Below are positions 1-8,076 of a DNA stretch of 64,000 nucleotides, one piece after another. The position numbers and the translations under genes are program-made. Positions within the stretch are counted from its first letter, which is position 1; every line of letters starts with the position of its first letter. The DNA lies in the NCBI GenBank assembly GCA_900544685.1, contig UQWA01000003.1:62001-126000 (forward strand), given 5' to 3'. The stretch comes from an uncultured Lachnospiraceae bacterium (lineage in GTDB: Bacteria > Bacillota > Clostridia > Lachnospirales > Lachnospiraceae). The notes beneath the pieces were generated by a model. That model was not told the DNA's origin, made no database searches, and saw only the letters and a program-made list of their open reading frames with translations.

Positions 1-397
1 TATAAGATACACAGCCTGGTGTTCCGATGCTTCCGCTTCCCTTGGTAAAAGCACTTCTTACATTGGCAGCAGTACGGTTCTTATTATCTGTCAGGGCATC
101 TACAATGATTGCAATTCCGCCTGGTCCGTATCCCTCGTAGGAAACATACTCGTAATTTACAGAATTGGCATCACCAGCTGCTTTCTTAATACCGCGGTCG
201 ATTGTATCATTCGGCATATTGTTTGCTTTTGCCTTGGCAATGACATCACGCAGTCTGCTGTTGTTAGCAGGATCTGCACCGCCCTCTTTTACTGCAACGG
301 CAATTTCACGGCCGATGATCGTAAAAATCTTTCCCTTAGCTGCATCATTCTTTTCCTTTTTGTGCTTGATATTTGCGAACTTTGAATGTCCTGACAT
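1..397 (-). CDS. yebC: YebC/PmpR family protein (TACO1-like), 3' end cut by window
   Basis: The first 132 codons are visible; the gene runs off the left edge. The product begins MSGHSKFANIKHKKEKND, the hallmark N-terminus of the YebC/PmpR/TACO1 family, and continues with the family stretch of the first domain (TDNKNRTAANVRSAF). Family members were long described as transcriptional regulators and more recently as ribosome-associated factors that help translation of difficult proline-rich stretches; which role applies here cannot be told. The ATG at 397 is preceded by a GGAGAA ribosome site. It starts 15 bp after the CBS-domain gene ends, so it is probably the last visible member of the alr-mazF operon. 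No oddity is seen in the visible part. Confidence 0.93.
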   Translation of the reverse strand, partial: MSGHSKFANIKHKKEKNDAAKGKIFTIIGREIAVAVKEGGADPANNSRLRDVIAKAKANNMPNDTIDRGIKKAAGDANSVNYEYVSYEGYGPGGIAIIVDALTDNKNRTAANVRSAFTKGSGSIGTPGCVSY

Positions 398-412
398 AAT
401 AATTTTTCTCCT

Positions 413-1279
413 TTATTCCTGTGTTTTTACAACATTGGTTCCTTCCGGAAGCCTCTGTACTTTTACTGTTTCAATCATCTTATTGGCAACTTTTTCAATC
501 TGAAACAGATATCCGTTTGCCTGTATTTGGGAGTGTTCATCCTCATCTGGTATCTTATCCAGCTTAGAGATCAGATAACCGTTCAGTGTTTCAAATTCTG
601 TTTCACCAAATTCCGTTCCCAGTTCTTCTTCTACCTGCTCCAGAGGTGCCAGACCTGAAATCAGGTATGTATGCTGATCCAGCTTCTGGATAAGTGGTTC
701 ATCATTATCGTATTCGTCCTGAATATTTCCGACTATCACCTCAAGAATATCTTCCATCGCCACGAGACCGGCTGTTTGTCCATATTCATCTGCAATGATC
801 ACCATCTGAAGTTTCTGAGACTGCATCATCTGAAAAAGGCTGGTTACTTCCTTCGTCTCAGGAATAAACACTGCTTCTCTGAGAAGCCCTTTGATATCAC
901 GGATTTTCCAGTCTGCAAATCCCTTCTGCGTCATATATCTCATTGCGTCTTTCAAAAACAGAATTCCGATTACATTATCCATGTTTTCTTCATAAACCGG
1001 AAATCTGGAATGACTGTCATTTAACATAAAATCAAGGGCATCCTTCAGCGTCATCTCACAATCAATTCCTACAATATGACGTCTGTGAGTCATCACATCC
1101 TGTGCCTGCTTGCTGGCAAGATCAAAAATGTTCTTGATCATCTCTGATTCATCTGACCGAATGATTCCCTGCTGACATCCTTCCTCAACCATAGAGACAA
1201 TCTCGCTCTGGAATTCCTCTTCTGTAGGAGTGGAAATTCCAAATTGCTGGGCAAGACGCTCCATAAAAGACTTTGACAA
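413..1279 (-). CDS. CBS-domain/CorC_HlyC protein without membrane domain
   Basis: This 288-residue protein has a tandem CBS pair at about residues 70-190 (motifs SRFPVYEE and ADEYGQTAGLVAMEDILE) and a CorC_HlyC transporter-associated domain at about 205-280. It resembles CorC/TlyC 'hemolysin-like' proteins, which accompany Mg2+/Co2+ efflux systems and sense nucleotides through the CBS pair. The DUF21 membrane domain of the long versions is absent, so it is probably cytosolic or peripheral. The start is a TTG (AAAGGATG ribosome site, 7-nt spacer); the first ATG lies five codons further in. It follows mazF by 65 bp and precedes yebC. The family call is firm; the transport or toxin role is only inherited from the family name. 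Confidence 0.85.
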   Translation of the reverse strand: MSKSFMERLAQQFGISTPTEEEFQSEIVSMVEEGCQQGIIRSDESEMIKNIFDLASKQAQDVMTHRRHIVGIDCEMTLKDALDFMLNDSHSRFPVYEENMDNVIGILFLKDAMRYMTQKGFADWKIRDIKGLLREAVFIPETKEVTSLFQMMQSQKLQMVIIADEYGQTAGLVAMEDILEVIVGNIQDEYDNDEPLIQKLDQHTYLISGLAPLEQVEEELGTEFGETEFETLNGYLISKLDKIPDEDEHSQIQANGYLFQIEKVANKMIETVKVQRLPEGTNVVKTQE

Positions 1280-1344
1280 TTTTGTACATCCTTTCTATTT
1301 ATCATAGATTCATCGTTTAAATATAACATTGATCTGCTGTTTCG

Positions 1345-1701
1345 TCAAGACAGGTATGTACCTAATTCAAGACTGACCATTAGCGCCGCATCGATTTTTT
1401 TCAGAATTCCTTCATCCAGATGGCAGACTTTATCTCTTAACCTGGACTTATCGATGGTACGGAGCTGTTCCAGCAGTATGACAGAATCTTTCACAATATG
1501 GTATCTGGCAGCATCAATCTCTATATGCGTTGGCAGCTTTGCCTTATTCATTCTGGACGTAATGGCTGCAACGATCACTGTCGGGCTGTGTCTGTTACCG
1601 ATGTCATTCTGGATAACCAGAACCGGACGGATGCCACCCTGTTCTGAACCAATCACCGGTCTGAGATCTGCATAAAATATATCACCTCTGCGAATAACCA
1701 A
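1345..1701 (-). CDS. mazF: MazF/NdoA-type endoribonuclease toxin
   Basis: This 118-residue protein has the PemK/MazF fold signature: RRGDIFYADL at the N-terminus, GGIRPVLVIQND and VILLEQLRTIDKSRL. Homologues such as Bacillus NdoA cut mRNA at short sequences and are neutralised by a small antitoxin. I start it at a TTG (1701) preceded by GGAG with 11-nt spacing, giving the usual VIRRGD beginning; an in-frame GTG four codons upstream would overlap its own ribosome site. It lies downstream of alr, the classic Firmicutes position. In Bacillus an antitoxin gene sits between alr and the toxin; here the roughly 110-bp gap has no reading frame long enough for one, so the toxin seems to stand alone. 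Confidence 0.9.
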   Translation of the reverse strand: MVIRRGDIFYADLRPVIGSEQGGIRPVLVIQNDIGNRHSPTVIVAAITSRMNKAKLPTHIEIDAARYHIVKDSVILLEQLRTIDKSRLRDKVCHLDEGILKKIDAALMVSLELGTYLS

Positions 1702-1812
1702 AATAATCCACACTCCATTTTTCTATTTATCCGGATGGCTGGAGTATTTCCAATCTTTTTTCAATTATGCATCTGCTCTACTATATGTGAAAGAAAACTT
1801 TTTGGTAACTTT

Positions 1813-2970
1813 TCAGAACTTACTTGTTATCTGTTTTCCCCCCCCCAGATACACGCGAGGAACCCTTTTGCTGACACAACAGACAAATTCATACGGGAAT
1901 CGTCCACACAGATCTGACAATTCCTCTACGGTAATCTCTTCCTCCTGATCCTGTCCGAGAAGCGTTACCTCATCTCCTCTGGATACATCCGGAATCTCTG
2001 TCACATCCACCATAAACTGATCCATGCAGACTCTTCCCAGTATCTGTGCACGTTTTCCATGAATCAGTACACTGGCTTTGCCGGAAAGCATTCGCGGATA
2101 ACCGTCCGCATATCCTGTTGGAATGGTGGCTATCTTCATTTTCTTTGGAGTTACAAATGTACCGCCATAGCTTATCTGTTCCCCTGCTTCTACTTCTTTT
2201 ACAAAAGCAATGTCTGACTTCCATGACATCACAGGTTTGAGCGGGACTTTTTCTTTCTGCACTTCATCGGATGGATAGATGCCGTATATGGTAATACCTG
2301 CCCGCACCACATCCAGATTAGCATAAGGCATATCGATAATCCCAGCGCTGTTGGAACAATGGCAGACCGGAATGGACACTCCCCAGTCCTGAAGTTGTCT
2401 GTGGAAATCCATGTAACGGCGGAACTGTCTGTCTGCATAGATCTTATCTGTCTCGTCTGCCCTGGCAAAGTGAGTAAACATTCCCTCGATCTGTAAATAC
2501 GCCATCTGACTGATTTTACAGATAACAGCAGCACTTTTCTGGGTATCTTTAAAACCAATTCGGTTCATACCCGTATCCAGCGCAATGTGAATTTTGGCTT
2601 TTTTATGAATCTGTTCTGCGTAAGATGCGATCTTTTCTGCCGTTTCCAGATCAAATACCGGCATTCTGACTTCCTTTTCAATCAGTTTTTCATAATGCTC
2701 CTCAAATACATATCCAAGAACCAGAATCGGCTTCTGAATTCCCGCATCACGAAGCTCCAGTGCCTCTTCAGCAGTCGCCGTAGCAAATCCCCAGATATAA
2801 GAGAATGTCTCCAGGAATTTTCCTACCGTAACTGCTCCATGTCCATATGCATCTGCCTTGATAACAGCAATTATCTGTGTACCTTCCCTGATATTTTTTC
2901 TCATCGATTCAAAATTATATGCAATCGCATCCAGATCCACGGTCACATACGTTCTGCTATAACTGTTCAT
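1813..2970 (-). CDS. alr: Alanine racemase
   Basis: This 385-residue PLP enzyme interconverts L- and D-alanine and supplies D-Ala for peptidoglycan. The PLP-binding lysine sits in AVIKADAYGHG near residue 39, and the second catalytic base, a tyrosine, in QISYGGTFV near residue 270. The C-terminal beta domain ends with the family motif SKRVPRVYL. The ATG at 2970 follows a GGGG ribosome site and lies 10 bp after nnrD, so the two are cotranscribed. The last codons run through a nine-cytosine tract (about 1842-1850) that encodes a glycine run after the conserved end; a slip there would change only the final dozen residues. Length and motifs are normal for the family. Confidence 0.97.
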   Translation of the reverse strand: MNSYSRTYVTVDLDAIAYNFESMRKNIREGTQIIAVIKADAYGHGAVTVGKFLETFSYIWGFATATAEEALELRDAGIQKPILVLGYVFEEHYEKLIEKEVRMPVFDLETAEKIASYAEQIHKKAKIHIALDTGMNRIGFKDTQKSAAVICKISQMAYLQIEGMFTHFARADETDKIYADRQFRRYMDFHRQLQDWGVSIPVCHCSNSAGIIDMPYANLDVVRAGITIYGIYPSDEVQKEKVPLKPVMSWKSDIAFVKEVEAGEQISYGGTFVTPKKMKIATIPTGYADGYPRMLSGKASVLIHGKRAQILGRVCMDQFMVDVTEIPDVSRGDEVTLLGQDQEEEITVEELSDLCGRFPYEFVCCVSKRVPRVYLGGGKQITSKF

Positions 2971-2980
2971 GATACCCCTT

Positions 2981-3823
2981 TCATTCTATACCATATAAAA
3001 TTCGATCAGCAATATCTCCTGCCATCATGGAATAAGTTCCACGTTCTCTCCGTACAGCATCACCTGCCAGTCCATGTACATATACGCCCAGTCTGGCAGC
3101 CTCAAAAAGTTCCATTTTCTGTGCCAGAAATGCACCGATCACTCCGGTCAGCACATCCCCGCTTCCTCCAGTCGCCATTCCATGATTCCCTGTATTGTTA
3201 ATATATTCGTCCTGTCCATCCGTCACAACGGTATGACTGCCTTTTAATACTGTGATCAGATGATGATCCCGCGCATAGGCAGCCGCTGTTTCACTGCGGT
3301 GCGCCTGTATCTCCTTTACCGGAATGTCCGTAAGACGGCTCATTTCCATGGGATGGGGTGTCACAACAAACGGATCTTTCACCAGCTTATACCATTGTGG
3401 ATGAGCTGCCAGGAGATTTAATGCATCTGCATCCAGTATCTTTGGAAGTCTGCTTTTTAATACTGTCTGCAGAATTTCTCCTGCACATGGCGACTGACCA
3501 AGCCCCGGTCCTGCTGCCACGGCTGTTTTTCCCTGAAGCGCAGTCTCAAGCTGGGATCTGTCCCAGTGTTCATGCTCATAAGTAATTAATACCGCCTCTG
3601 GCAGAAGCTCCTGTAAAATCACACGGTTGCACTCTTCTGTATAGATGTAGACTAGTCCAACGCCGCTGCGGTAGGCTGCCTTTCCCGCAAGATAAGCTGC
3701 TCCACACATATTACGGCTGCCAGCAACCAGCAAAAGTTTTCCATAGTCGCCCTTATTGGAATCGTCATACCTTGGTGGCAGTTTTTCTTTCAGTTCCCAT
3801 TCTTGATAAGATTGTATCCGCAT
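2981..3823 (-). CDS. nnrD: ADP-dependent NAD(P)HX dehydratase
   Basis: This 280-residue ribokinase-fold protein is the carbohydrate-kinase-like domain of the NAD(P)HX repair system. The enzyme dehydrates hydrated NADH/NADPH back to the active cofactors using ADP. Visible motifs are GSRNMCGAAYLAGKAA (N-terminal substrate loop), TPHPMEMSRL, VLKGSHTVV and the catalytic GGSGDVLTGVIGAFLA near residues 220-235. It is the dehydratase alone; the NnrE epimerase domain that is often fused at the N-terminus is absent and is not encoded nearby. The ATG at 3823 follows GGAG by 5 nt. It sits between rex and alr, matching an association with NADH metabolism. Confidence 0.92.
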   Translation of the reverse strand: MRIQSYQEWELKEKLPPRYDDSNKGDYGKLLLVAGSRNMCGAAYLAGKAAYRSGVGLVYIYTEECNRVILQELLPEAVLITYEHEHWDRSQLETALQGKTAVAAGPGLGQSPCAGEILQTVLKSRLPKILDADALNLLAAHPQWYKLVKDPFVVTPHPMEMSRLTDIPVKEIQAHRSETAAAYARDHHLITVLKGSHTVVTDGQDEYINNTGNHGMATGGSGDVLTGVIGAFLAQKMELFEAARLGVYVHGLAGDAVRRERGTYSMMAGDIADRILYGIE

Positions 3824-3828
3824 TTACA

Positions 3829-3885
3829 CTCCAAAAGAAAGGCTGCCAAATTATTCACGGAACGTCCCGGAAAGCCTCTGGCAGC
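3829..3885 (-). terminator. Probable rex terminator
   Basis: GCTGCCA (3842-3848) pairs with TGGCAGC (3879-3885) around a long partly structured loop. On the minus strand it is followed by CTTTCTTTTG, just after the rex stop codon. The stem is short for such a loop, so readthrough into nnrD is likely. Confidence 0.5.
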
Positions 3886-3893
3886 GCTGCTTT

Positions 3894-4532
3894 TTATTTT
3901 TTTCTGTCTTTTCTGTTAATATTATAAGATAACTGCATCAGACTCTCTGACAAATGCACATTCTCGACCACGATATCCGATGGCAGATCAAGATCCGTAT
4001 GAGCAAAATTCCAGATTGCCTTAACCCCGCCCTTTATCAGCAGTGGCGCAATTTCTTCCGCTCCAGTCTTCGGCAGTGTCAGTGCTGCAATGTCAATATC
4101 ATGTGAATCCAGAAAAGCCGGCAATTTATCATCCGTCATAATCTGTATTCCACGTATGGTTGTTCCTTCCAGATCAGAATTGGTATCAAAAATCCCGATA
4201 ATACGAAATCCACGTTTTTCGAATTTTACATAATTTGCAATTGCCTGTCCCAGATGTCCGGCACCGATAATGATCATATTGTAAGTCTTGTCGAGCCCAA
4301 GGATCTTTCCAATCTCATTGTAAAGGTATTTTACATTGTATCCATATCCCTGCTGCCCGAATCCGCCAAAATTATTCAAATCCTGACGGATCTGTGATGC
4401 AGTAACCTGCATTCTGTCACTTAATTCATTTGATGAAATACGCTCCACTTTGTGTTCAAGTAATTCGCCCAGATATCGGTAGTAGCGTGGAAGACGTTTT
4501 ATCACGGCCTTTGAAATTTCCCGCTCCTGCAC
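3894..4532 (-). CDS. rex: Redox-sensing transcriptional repressor Rex
   Basis: Rex binds DNA when NADH/NAD+ is low and releases it when NADH rises, derepressing fermentation genes. The N-terminal winged helix runs over about residues 5-75 (AVIKRLPRYYRYLGELL, VTASQIRQDLNNFGGFGQQGYGY) and the Rossmann NAD(H) domain begins at IIIGAGHLGQAIANY. I choose the GTG at 4532 (212 aa), which has a GGGGGTG ribosome site 7 nt upstream and gives the usual QEREISKAVIK start. An in-frame ATG at 4586 would place the promoter -10 inside the gene. The promoter overlaps an 18-bp Rex-like operator, suggesting autoregulation. Matching boxes precede adhE and the CODH operon in this window. Confidence 0.96.
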   Translation of the reverse strand: MQEREISKAVIKRLPRYYRYLGELLEHKVERISSNELSDRMQVTASQIRQDLNNFGGFGQQGYGYNVKYLYNEIGKILGLDKTYNMIIIGAGHLGQAIANYVKFEKRGFRIIGIFDTNSDLEGTTIRGIQIMTDDKLPAFLDSHDIDIAALTLPKTGAEEIAPLLIKGGVKAIWNFAHTDLDLPSDIVVENVHLSESLMQLSYNINRKDRKK

Positions 4533-4577
4533 TGATTCGTCACCCCCGTAAATTGAATTTTCTAATGCCTTTCTTTC

Positions 4578-4606
4578 AGTATACATTACTGTTAAATACT
4601 TGTCAA
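4578..4606 (-). promoter_or_regulatory. rex promoter
   Basis: TTGACA (4606-4601), 17-nt spacer, TATACT (4583-4578): close to the sigma-A consensus with ideal spacing. Transcription would begin near 4571, upstream of the chosen GTG start at 4532. Confidence 0.82.
4589..4606 (-). promoter_or_regulatory. Rex-box-like operator before rex
   Basis: TTGACAAGTATTTAACAG matches the Firmicutes Rex box TTGTTAA-N4-TTAACAA at 11 of 14 positions and covers the -35 element and spacer of the rex promoter. That placement fits negative autoregulation. Confidence 0.6.
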
Positions 4607-5926
4607 TTAATGAGATGCTGTAATAAATGCATGATAAATTGCACGGGTTGCTTTTTCAAAGTCTTTTTCATTGACACCGATGATGATATTCAGTTCGCTG
4701 GAACCCTGATCAATCATACGGATATTAATATCCTCTTTTGCAAGAGCTGTAAACAACTTGCCTGCGGTTCCTTCTGTAGACTTCATTCCTCTTCCAACTA
4801 CTGCGATCAGTGCAATATTGGAATGGATCTCCAGAAAATCAGGATCTACATTACGATGCAGTCCTGCCAGAATTTTCTGTTCTTTTTCCTCAAAGTCAGA
4901 CTGCTGTACAAATACACTCATAGTATCAATACCGGATGGCATATGTTCGAAAGATATCCCATTTTCTTCGAAAACGCTTAACACTCTTCTACCAAATCCA
5001 ATCTCTGTATTCATACGGTCCTTTTCCAGATTGACAGAAGCAAATCCCTTCTTGCCTGCAATACCTGTAATGGTATATTTGGGTCTCTTACATGTGCTCT
5101 CTACAATCAAGGTACCAGGTGCAGATGGATCATTGGTATTCTTGATATTAATTGGAATACCTTCTCTTCTGACCGGGAAAATTGCTTCATCATGAAGTAC
5201 AGACGCACCCATATAGGCAAGCTCACGCAGTTCTCGGTAAGTGATAATCTCGATCGGTTCCGGATTTTCAACAATATGTGGATCCGTTACCAGAAATCCA
5301 GATACATCGGTCCAGTTCTCATACAGATCTGCTTTCACTGCACGTGCAACAATAGATCCTGTAATATCAGATCCACCTCTGGAAAATGTCTTGATGGTTC
5401 CGTTTGGCATAGCACCATAGAATCCAGGAATGACAGCACGGTCTGTCTTCTCCAGACGTATACTCAGAATATTATTTGTCTTTTCAGAATCAAATTCGCC
5501 GTTTTCATCAAAAAAGATCACTTCTGCTGCATCGATGAATTCAAAACCAAGATAGTTTGCCATAATGATACCATTCAGGTATTCGCCTCTGGAGGCTGCA
5601 TAATTCACTCCTGCACCATTTTTGAAGTATTCATAAATCTTATCAAATTCCTTATCCAGTGAAAGATCCAGGTGTAATCCTTCAATGATCTCATTATATC
5701 TTTCATGGATCTTATCCAGTTTTTCTTCAAAATTACTTCCGCTTACTGCGGTATCATAGCAATCATAAAGCATATCAGTGACCTTGGTATCTCCACTGAA
5801 ACGTTTGCCCGGAGCGGATGGAATCACATATCTTCTGTGTTTGTCTGCTGTAATAATACTTTTTACCTTGCTGAATTGCTGTGCACTTGCCAGCGAGCTT
5901 CCTCCGAACTTTACTACTTTTTTCAT
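4607..5926 (-). CDS. lysC: Aspartate kinase
   Basis: This 439-residue monofunctional aspartokinase phosphorylates aspartate, the first step toward lysine, threonine, methionine and diaminopimelate. The start MKKVVKFGGSSLAS carries the kinase K-F-G-G motif; SAPGKRFSGDTKVTD and FSRGGSDITGSI follow in the amino-acid-kinase domain. Two ACT regulatory domains fill about residues 300-439 (TITGIAGKKGFASV; IALIAVVGRGM). The ATG at 5926 has a perfect AGGAGG site; an upstream in-frame ATG nine codons earlier has none. The gene ends inside the rex promoter region. No homoserine dehydrogenase is fused. A candidate promoter lies directly upstream, and no lysine riboswitch is visible in the 130-bp gap to the divergent ABC-F gene. 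Confidence 0.96.
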   Translation of the reverse strand: MKKVVKFGGSSLASAQQFSKVKSIITADKHRRYVIPSAPGKRFSGDTKVTDMLYDCYDTAVSGSNFEEKLDKIHERYNEIIEGLHLDLSLDKEFDKIYEYFKNGAGVNYAASRGEYLNGIIMANYLGFEFIDAAEVIFFDENGEFDSEKTNNILSIRLEKTDRAVIPGFYGAMPNGTIKTFSRGGSDITGSIVARAVKADLYENWTDVSGFLVTDPHIVENPEPIEIITYRELRELAYMGASVLHDEAIFPVRREGIPINIKNTNDPSAPGTLIVESTCKRPKYTITGIAGKKGFASVNLEKDRMNTEIGFGRRVLSVFEENGISFEHMPSGIDTMSVFVQQSDFEEKEQKILAGLHRNVDPDFLEIHSNIALIAVVGRGMKSTEGTAGKLFTALAKEDINIRMIDQGSSELNIIIGVNEKDFEKATRAIYHAFITASH

Positions 5927-5951
5927 ACGAAATCCTCCTATGTATTGCTTC

Positions 5952-5980
5952 AATGTAATATATTACTGCATTTTTTGCAA
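5952..5980 (-). promoter_or_regulatory. Possible lysC promoter
   Basis: TTGCAA (5980-5975), 17-nt spacer, TACATT (5957-5952). It fits the consensus only moderately, and its -10 is very close to the ribosome site, which would leave a short leader. Confidence 0.35.
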
Positions 5981-6058
5981 AAAAGCTAGAGTAAATTAAA
6001 GGAATATGTTAAACTGTATCCGGCAATGCCCAAATCAGTTAGAAATAGGATGTGAATT

Positions 6059-7981
6059 ATGATATTATCTTGCAGTCATATAGATAAGGCTTTTGGAGCC
6101 AAACGTATTTTAAAAGATGTTACCTTTCATGTAGAGGAGCGGGAAAAAGTTGCCGTTGTGGGAATCAACGGTGCAGGAAAGTCCACCCTTCTGAAAATTA
6201 TTATGAAACAGTTAGCTGCCGATCAGGGAGAGGTTACTCTGTCCAAGGGTGCAACCATCGGCTATCTGGCACAGCATGAAGCAGTATCCAGCGAACACAC
6301 AATCTACGAAGAGCTTCTGGAAGTGAAAAAAGACATTATTGCAATGGAAGAAAAGATCCGTTCACTGGAACAGGATATGAAGAATCAGGAGGGCGAGATA
6401 CTCTCTGCCACACTGGATCTTTACCATCGCCTGAGCACAGAATTTGAGAACCAGAACGGCTATGCATACAAAAGTGAGCTAACCGGTGTCTTGAAGGGTC
6501 TGGGATTTGAAGAAGAAGAATTTGCCAAGTCCATCTCCACTCTTTCCGGTGGACAGAAAACACGCGTTGCACTGGGTAAACTGCTGCTCTCCCGCCCGGA
6601 TATTATCTTGCTGGATGAACCAACCAACCATCTGGATATGAATTCCATTGCCTGGCTGGAAACTTTCCTTCTGAACTATCCTGGTGCTGTCCTGATCGTG
6701 GCACATGACCGTTATTTCTTAAATAAAGTAGTAACCAAGGTCGTGGAACTGGATAACGGAAAGGCGACGGTCTTTCTCGGTAATTATGCTGATTATGCAC
6801 AGAAAAAAGCAATGCTGCGTGATGCCCAGCTGAAAGCATGGATGAATCAGCAACAGGAAATTAAGCATCAGGAGCAGGTCATCGCAAAACTAAAATCCTT
6901 CAACCGGGAAAAAAGCATTAAGCGTGCAGAAAGCCGGGAAAAGATGCTGGATAAGATAGAACGTCTGGACAAACCGGTGGAACTGGACAATGAGATCCAT
7001 CTTCAGCTTCATCCTCGTGTGGAGAGCGGTGAAGATGTTTTGAAAGTAGAACATCTGTCCAAGTCTTTCGACAATCTTTCTCTGTTTTCTGACTTGAACT
7101 TTTCTATAAAACGCGGAGAAAAAGTGGCTATTATTGGCAATAACGGAACCGGTAAAACAACGATTTTGAAAATCATTAATTCTGTTATCGAAGCAGATGC
7201 CGGTTCTTTCACACTGGGAAGCAAGGTGCATATCGGATATTACGATCAGGAGCATCATGTTCTGCACATGGAAAAAACATTATTTGAGGAAATTGCAGAC
7301 GATTATCCAACGTTAACCAATACAGAGATCCGCAATACACTGGCAGCATTTCTCTTTACCGGAGATGACGTATTTAAGCAGATCAAAGATTTAAGTGGTG
7401 GGGAACGTGGACGTGTGTCTCTTGCCAAGCTGATGCTGTCTGAAGCAAATTTCCTGATTCTGGATGAACCGACAAACCATCTGGACATTATATCTAAAGA
7501 GATCTTGGAAAATGCCCTGAATCAGTATACCGGAACGGTGCTGTATGTTTCTCATGACCGTTATTTCATTAATCAGACTGCCAGCCGGATTCTCGATCTT
7601 ACCGGAAACACGCTGGTCAATTACATCGGAAATTATGACTATTATCTGGAAAAGCGTGAAGAACTGACACGCATTTATGCGCCATCTTCCGATACGGCTG
7701 TTTCTGAGAACAAGACAGTATCCGAAACACCTTCCAGTAATAAGGATGACTGGCAAAAACGTAAAGAAGAACAGGCCAAAGAACGCAAACGCCAAAATGA
7801 CCTGAAAAAAACAGAAGATCAGATCCAGAAGCTGGAAGCCAGAGATCAGGAAATTGACGATCTGATGTGTCTGGAATCAGTCTACACTGATGTGGAAAAA
7901 TGCATGGAACTGAATAAAGAAAAAACAGAAATCGCAGGCAAACTGGAATCTCTGTATGAAGTCTGGGAATCCTTGATGTAA
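6059..7981 (+). CDS. ABC-F family ATPase (ribosome-associated type)
   Basis: This 640-residue protein has two fused ABC cassettes and no membrane segment. Cassette 1 has Walker A GINGAGKST, signature LSGGQKTRVALG and DEPTNHLDMNS; cassette 2 has GNNGTGKTT, LSGGERGRVSLAK and DEPTNHLDIIS. The interdomain linker at about 240-310 is charged and helical, as in ABC-F translation factors that enter the ribosomal E site. The C-terminal 90 residues are a lysine/glutamate-rich coiled coil, as in Uup or YdiF-type members. It may be a housekeeping translation factor or an antibiotic-protection protein; nothing nearby points to resistance. An AGGATG ribosome site precedes the ATG. It is transcribed divergently from lysC and ends at a strong terminator facing icd. 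Confidence 0.92.
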   Translation: MILSCSHIDKAFGAKRILKDVTFHVEEREKVAVVGINGAGKSTLLKIIMKQLAADQGEVTLSKGATIGYLAQHEAVSSEHTIYEELLEVKKDIIAMEEKIRSLEQDMKNQEGEILSATLDLYHRLSTEFENQNGYAYKSELTGVLKGLGFEEEEFAKSISTLSGGQKTRVALGKLLLSRPDIILLDEPTNHLDMNSIAWLETFLLNYPGAVLIVAHDRYFLNKVVTKVVELDNGKATVFLGNYADYAQKKAMLRDAQLKAWMNQQQEIKHQEQVIAKLKSFNREKSIKRAESREKMLDKIERLDKPVELDNEIHLQLHPRVESGEDVLKVEHLSKSFDNLSLFSDLNFSIKRGEKVAIIGNNGTGKTTILKIINSVIEADAGSFTLGSKVHIGYYDQEHHVLHMEKTLFEEIADDYPTLTNTEIRNTLAAFLFTGDDVFKQIKDLSGGERGRVSLAKLMLSEANFLILDEPTNHLDIISKEILENALNQYTGTVLYVSHDRYFINQTASRILDLTGNTLVNYIGNYDYYLEKREELTRIYAPSSDTAVSENKTVSETPSSNKDDWQKRKEEQAKERKRQNDLKKTEDQIQKLEARDQEIDDLMCLESVYTDVEKCMELNKEKTEIAGKLESLYEVWESLM

Positions 7982-8016
7982 GGACTTTATACAGAAAAAT
8001 AAAATTTCAGTAAAAC

Positions 8017-8062
8017 AAAGAACACATGAACTACAGACAGCTCATGTGTTCTTTCGCTTTTT
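8017..8062 (+). terminator. Terminator after the ABC-F gene
   Basis: A perfect 13-bp stem, AAAGAACACATGA (8017-8029) with TCATGTGTTCTTT (8042-8054), is followed on plus by CGCTTTTT. It lies between convergent genes and may also stop icd transcripts, although the minus-side T tract is weaker. Confidence 0.85.
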
Positions 8063-8076
8063 GGTTATTTTACTTC

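Noticed and set aside
1838..1852. Nine-cytosine tract at the end of alr, as a possible frameshift
   Set aside because: The conserved SKRVPRVYL end of alanine racemase is complete before it; only a short non-conserved tail follows.
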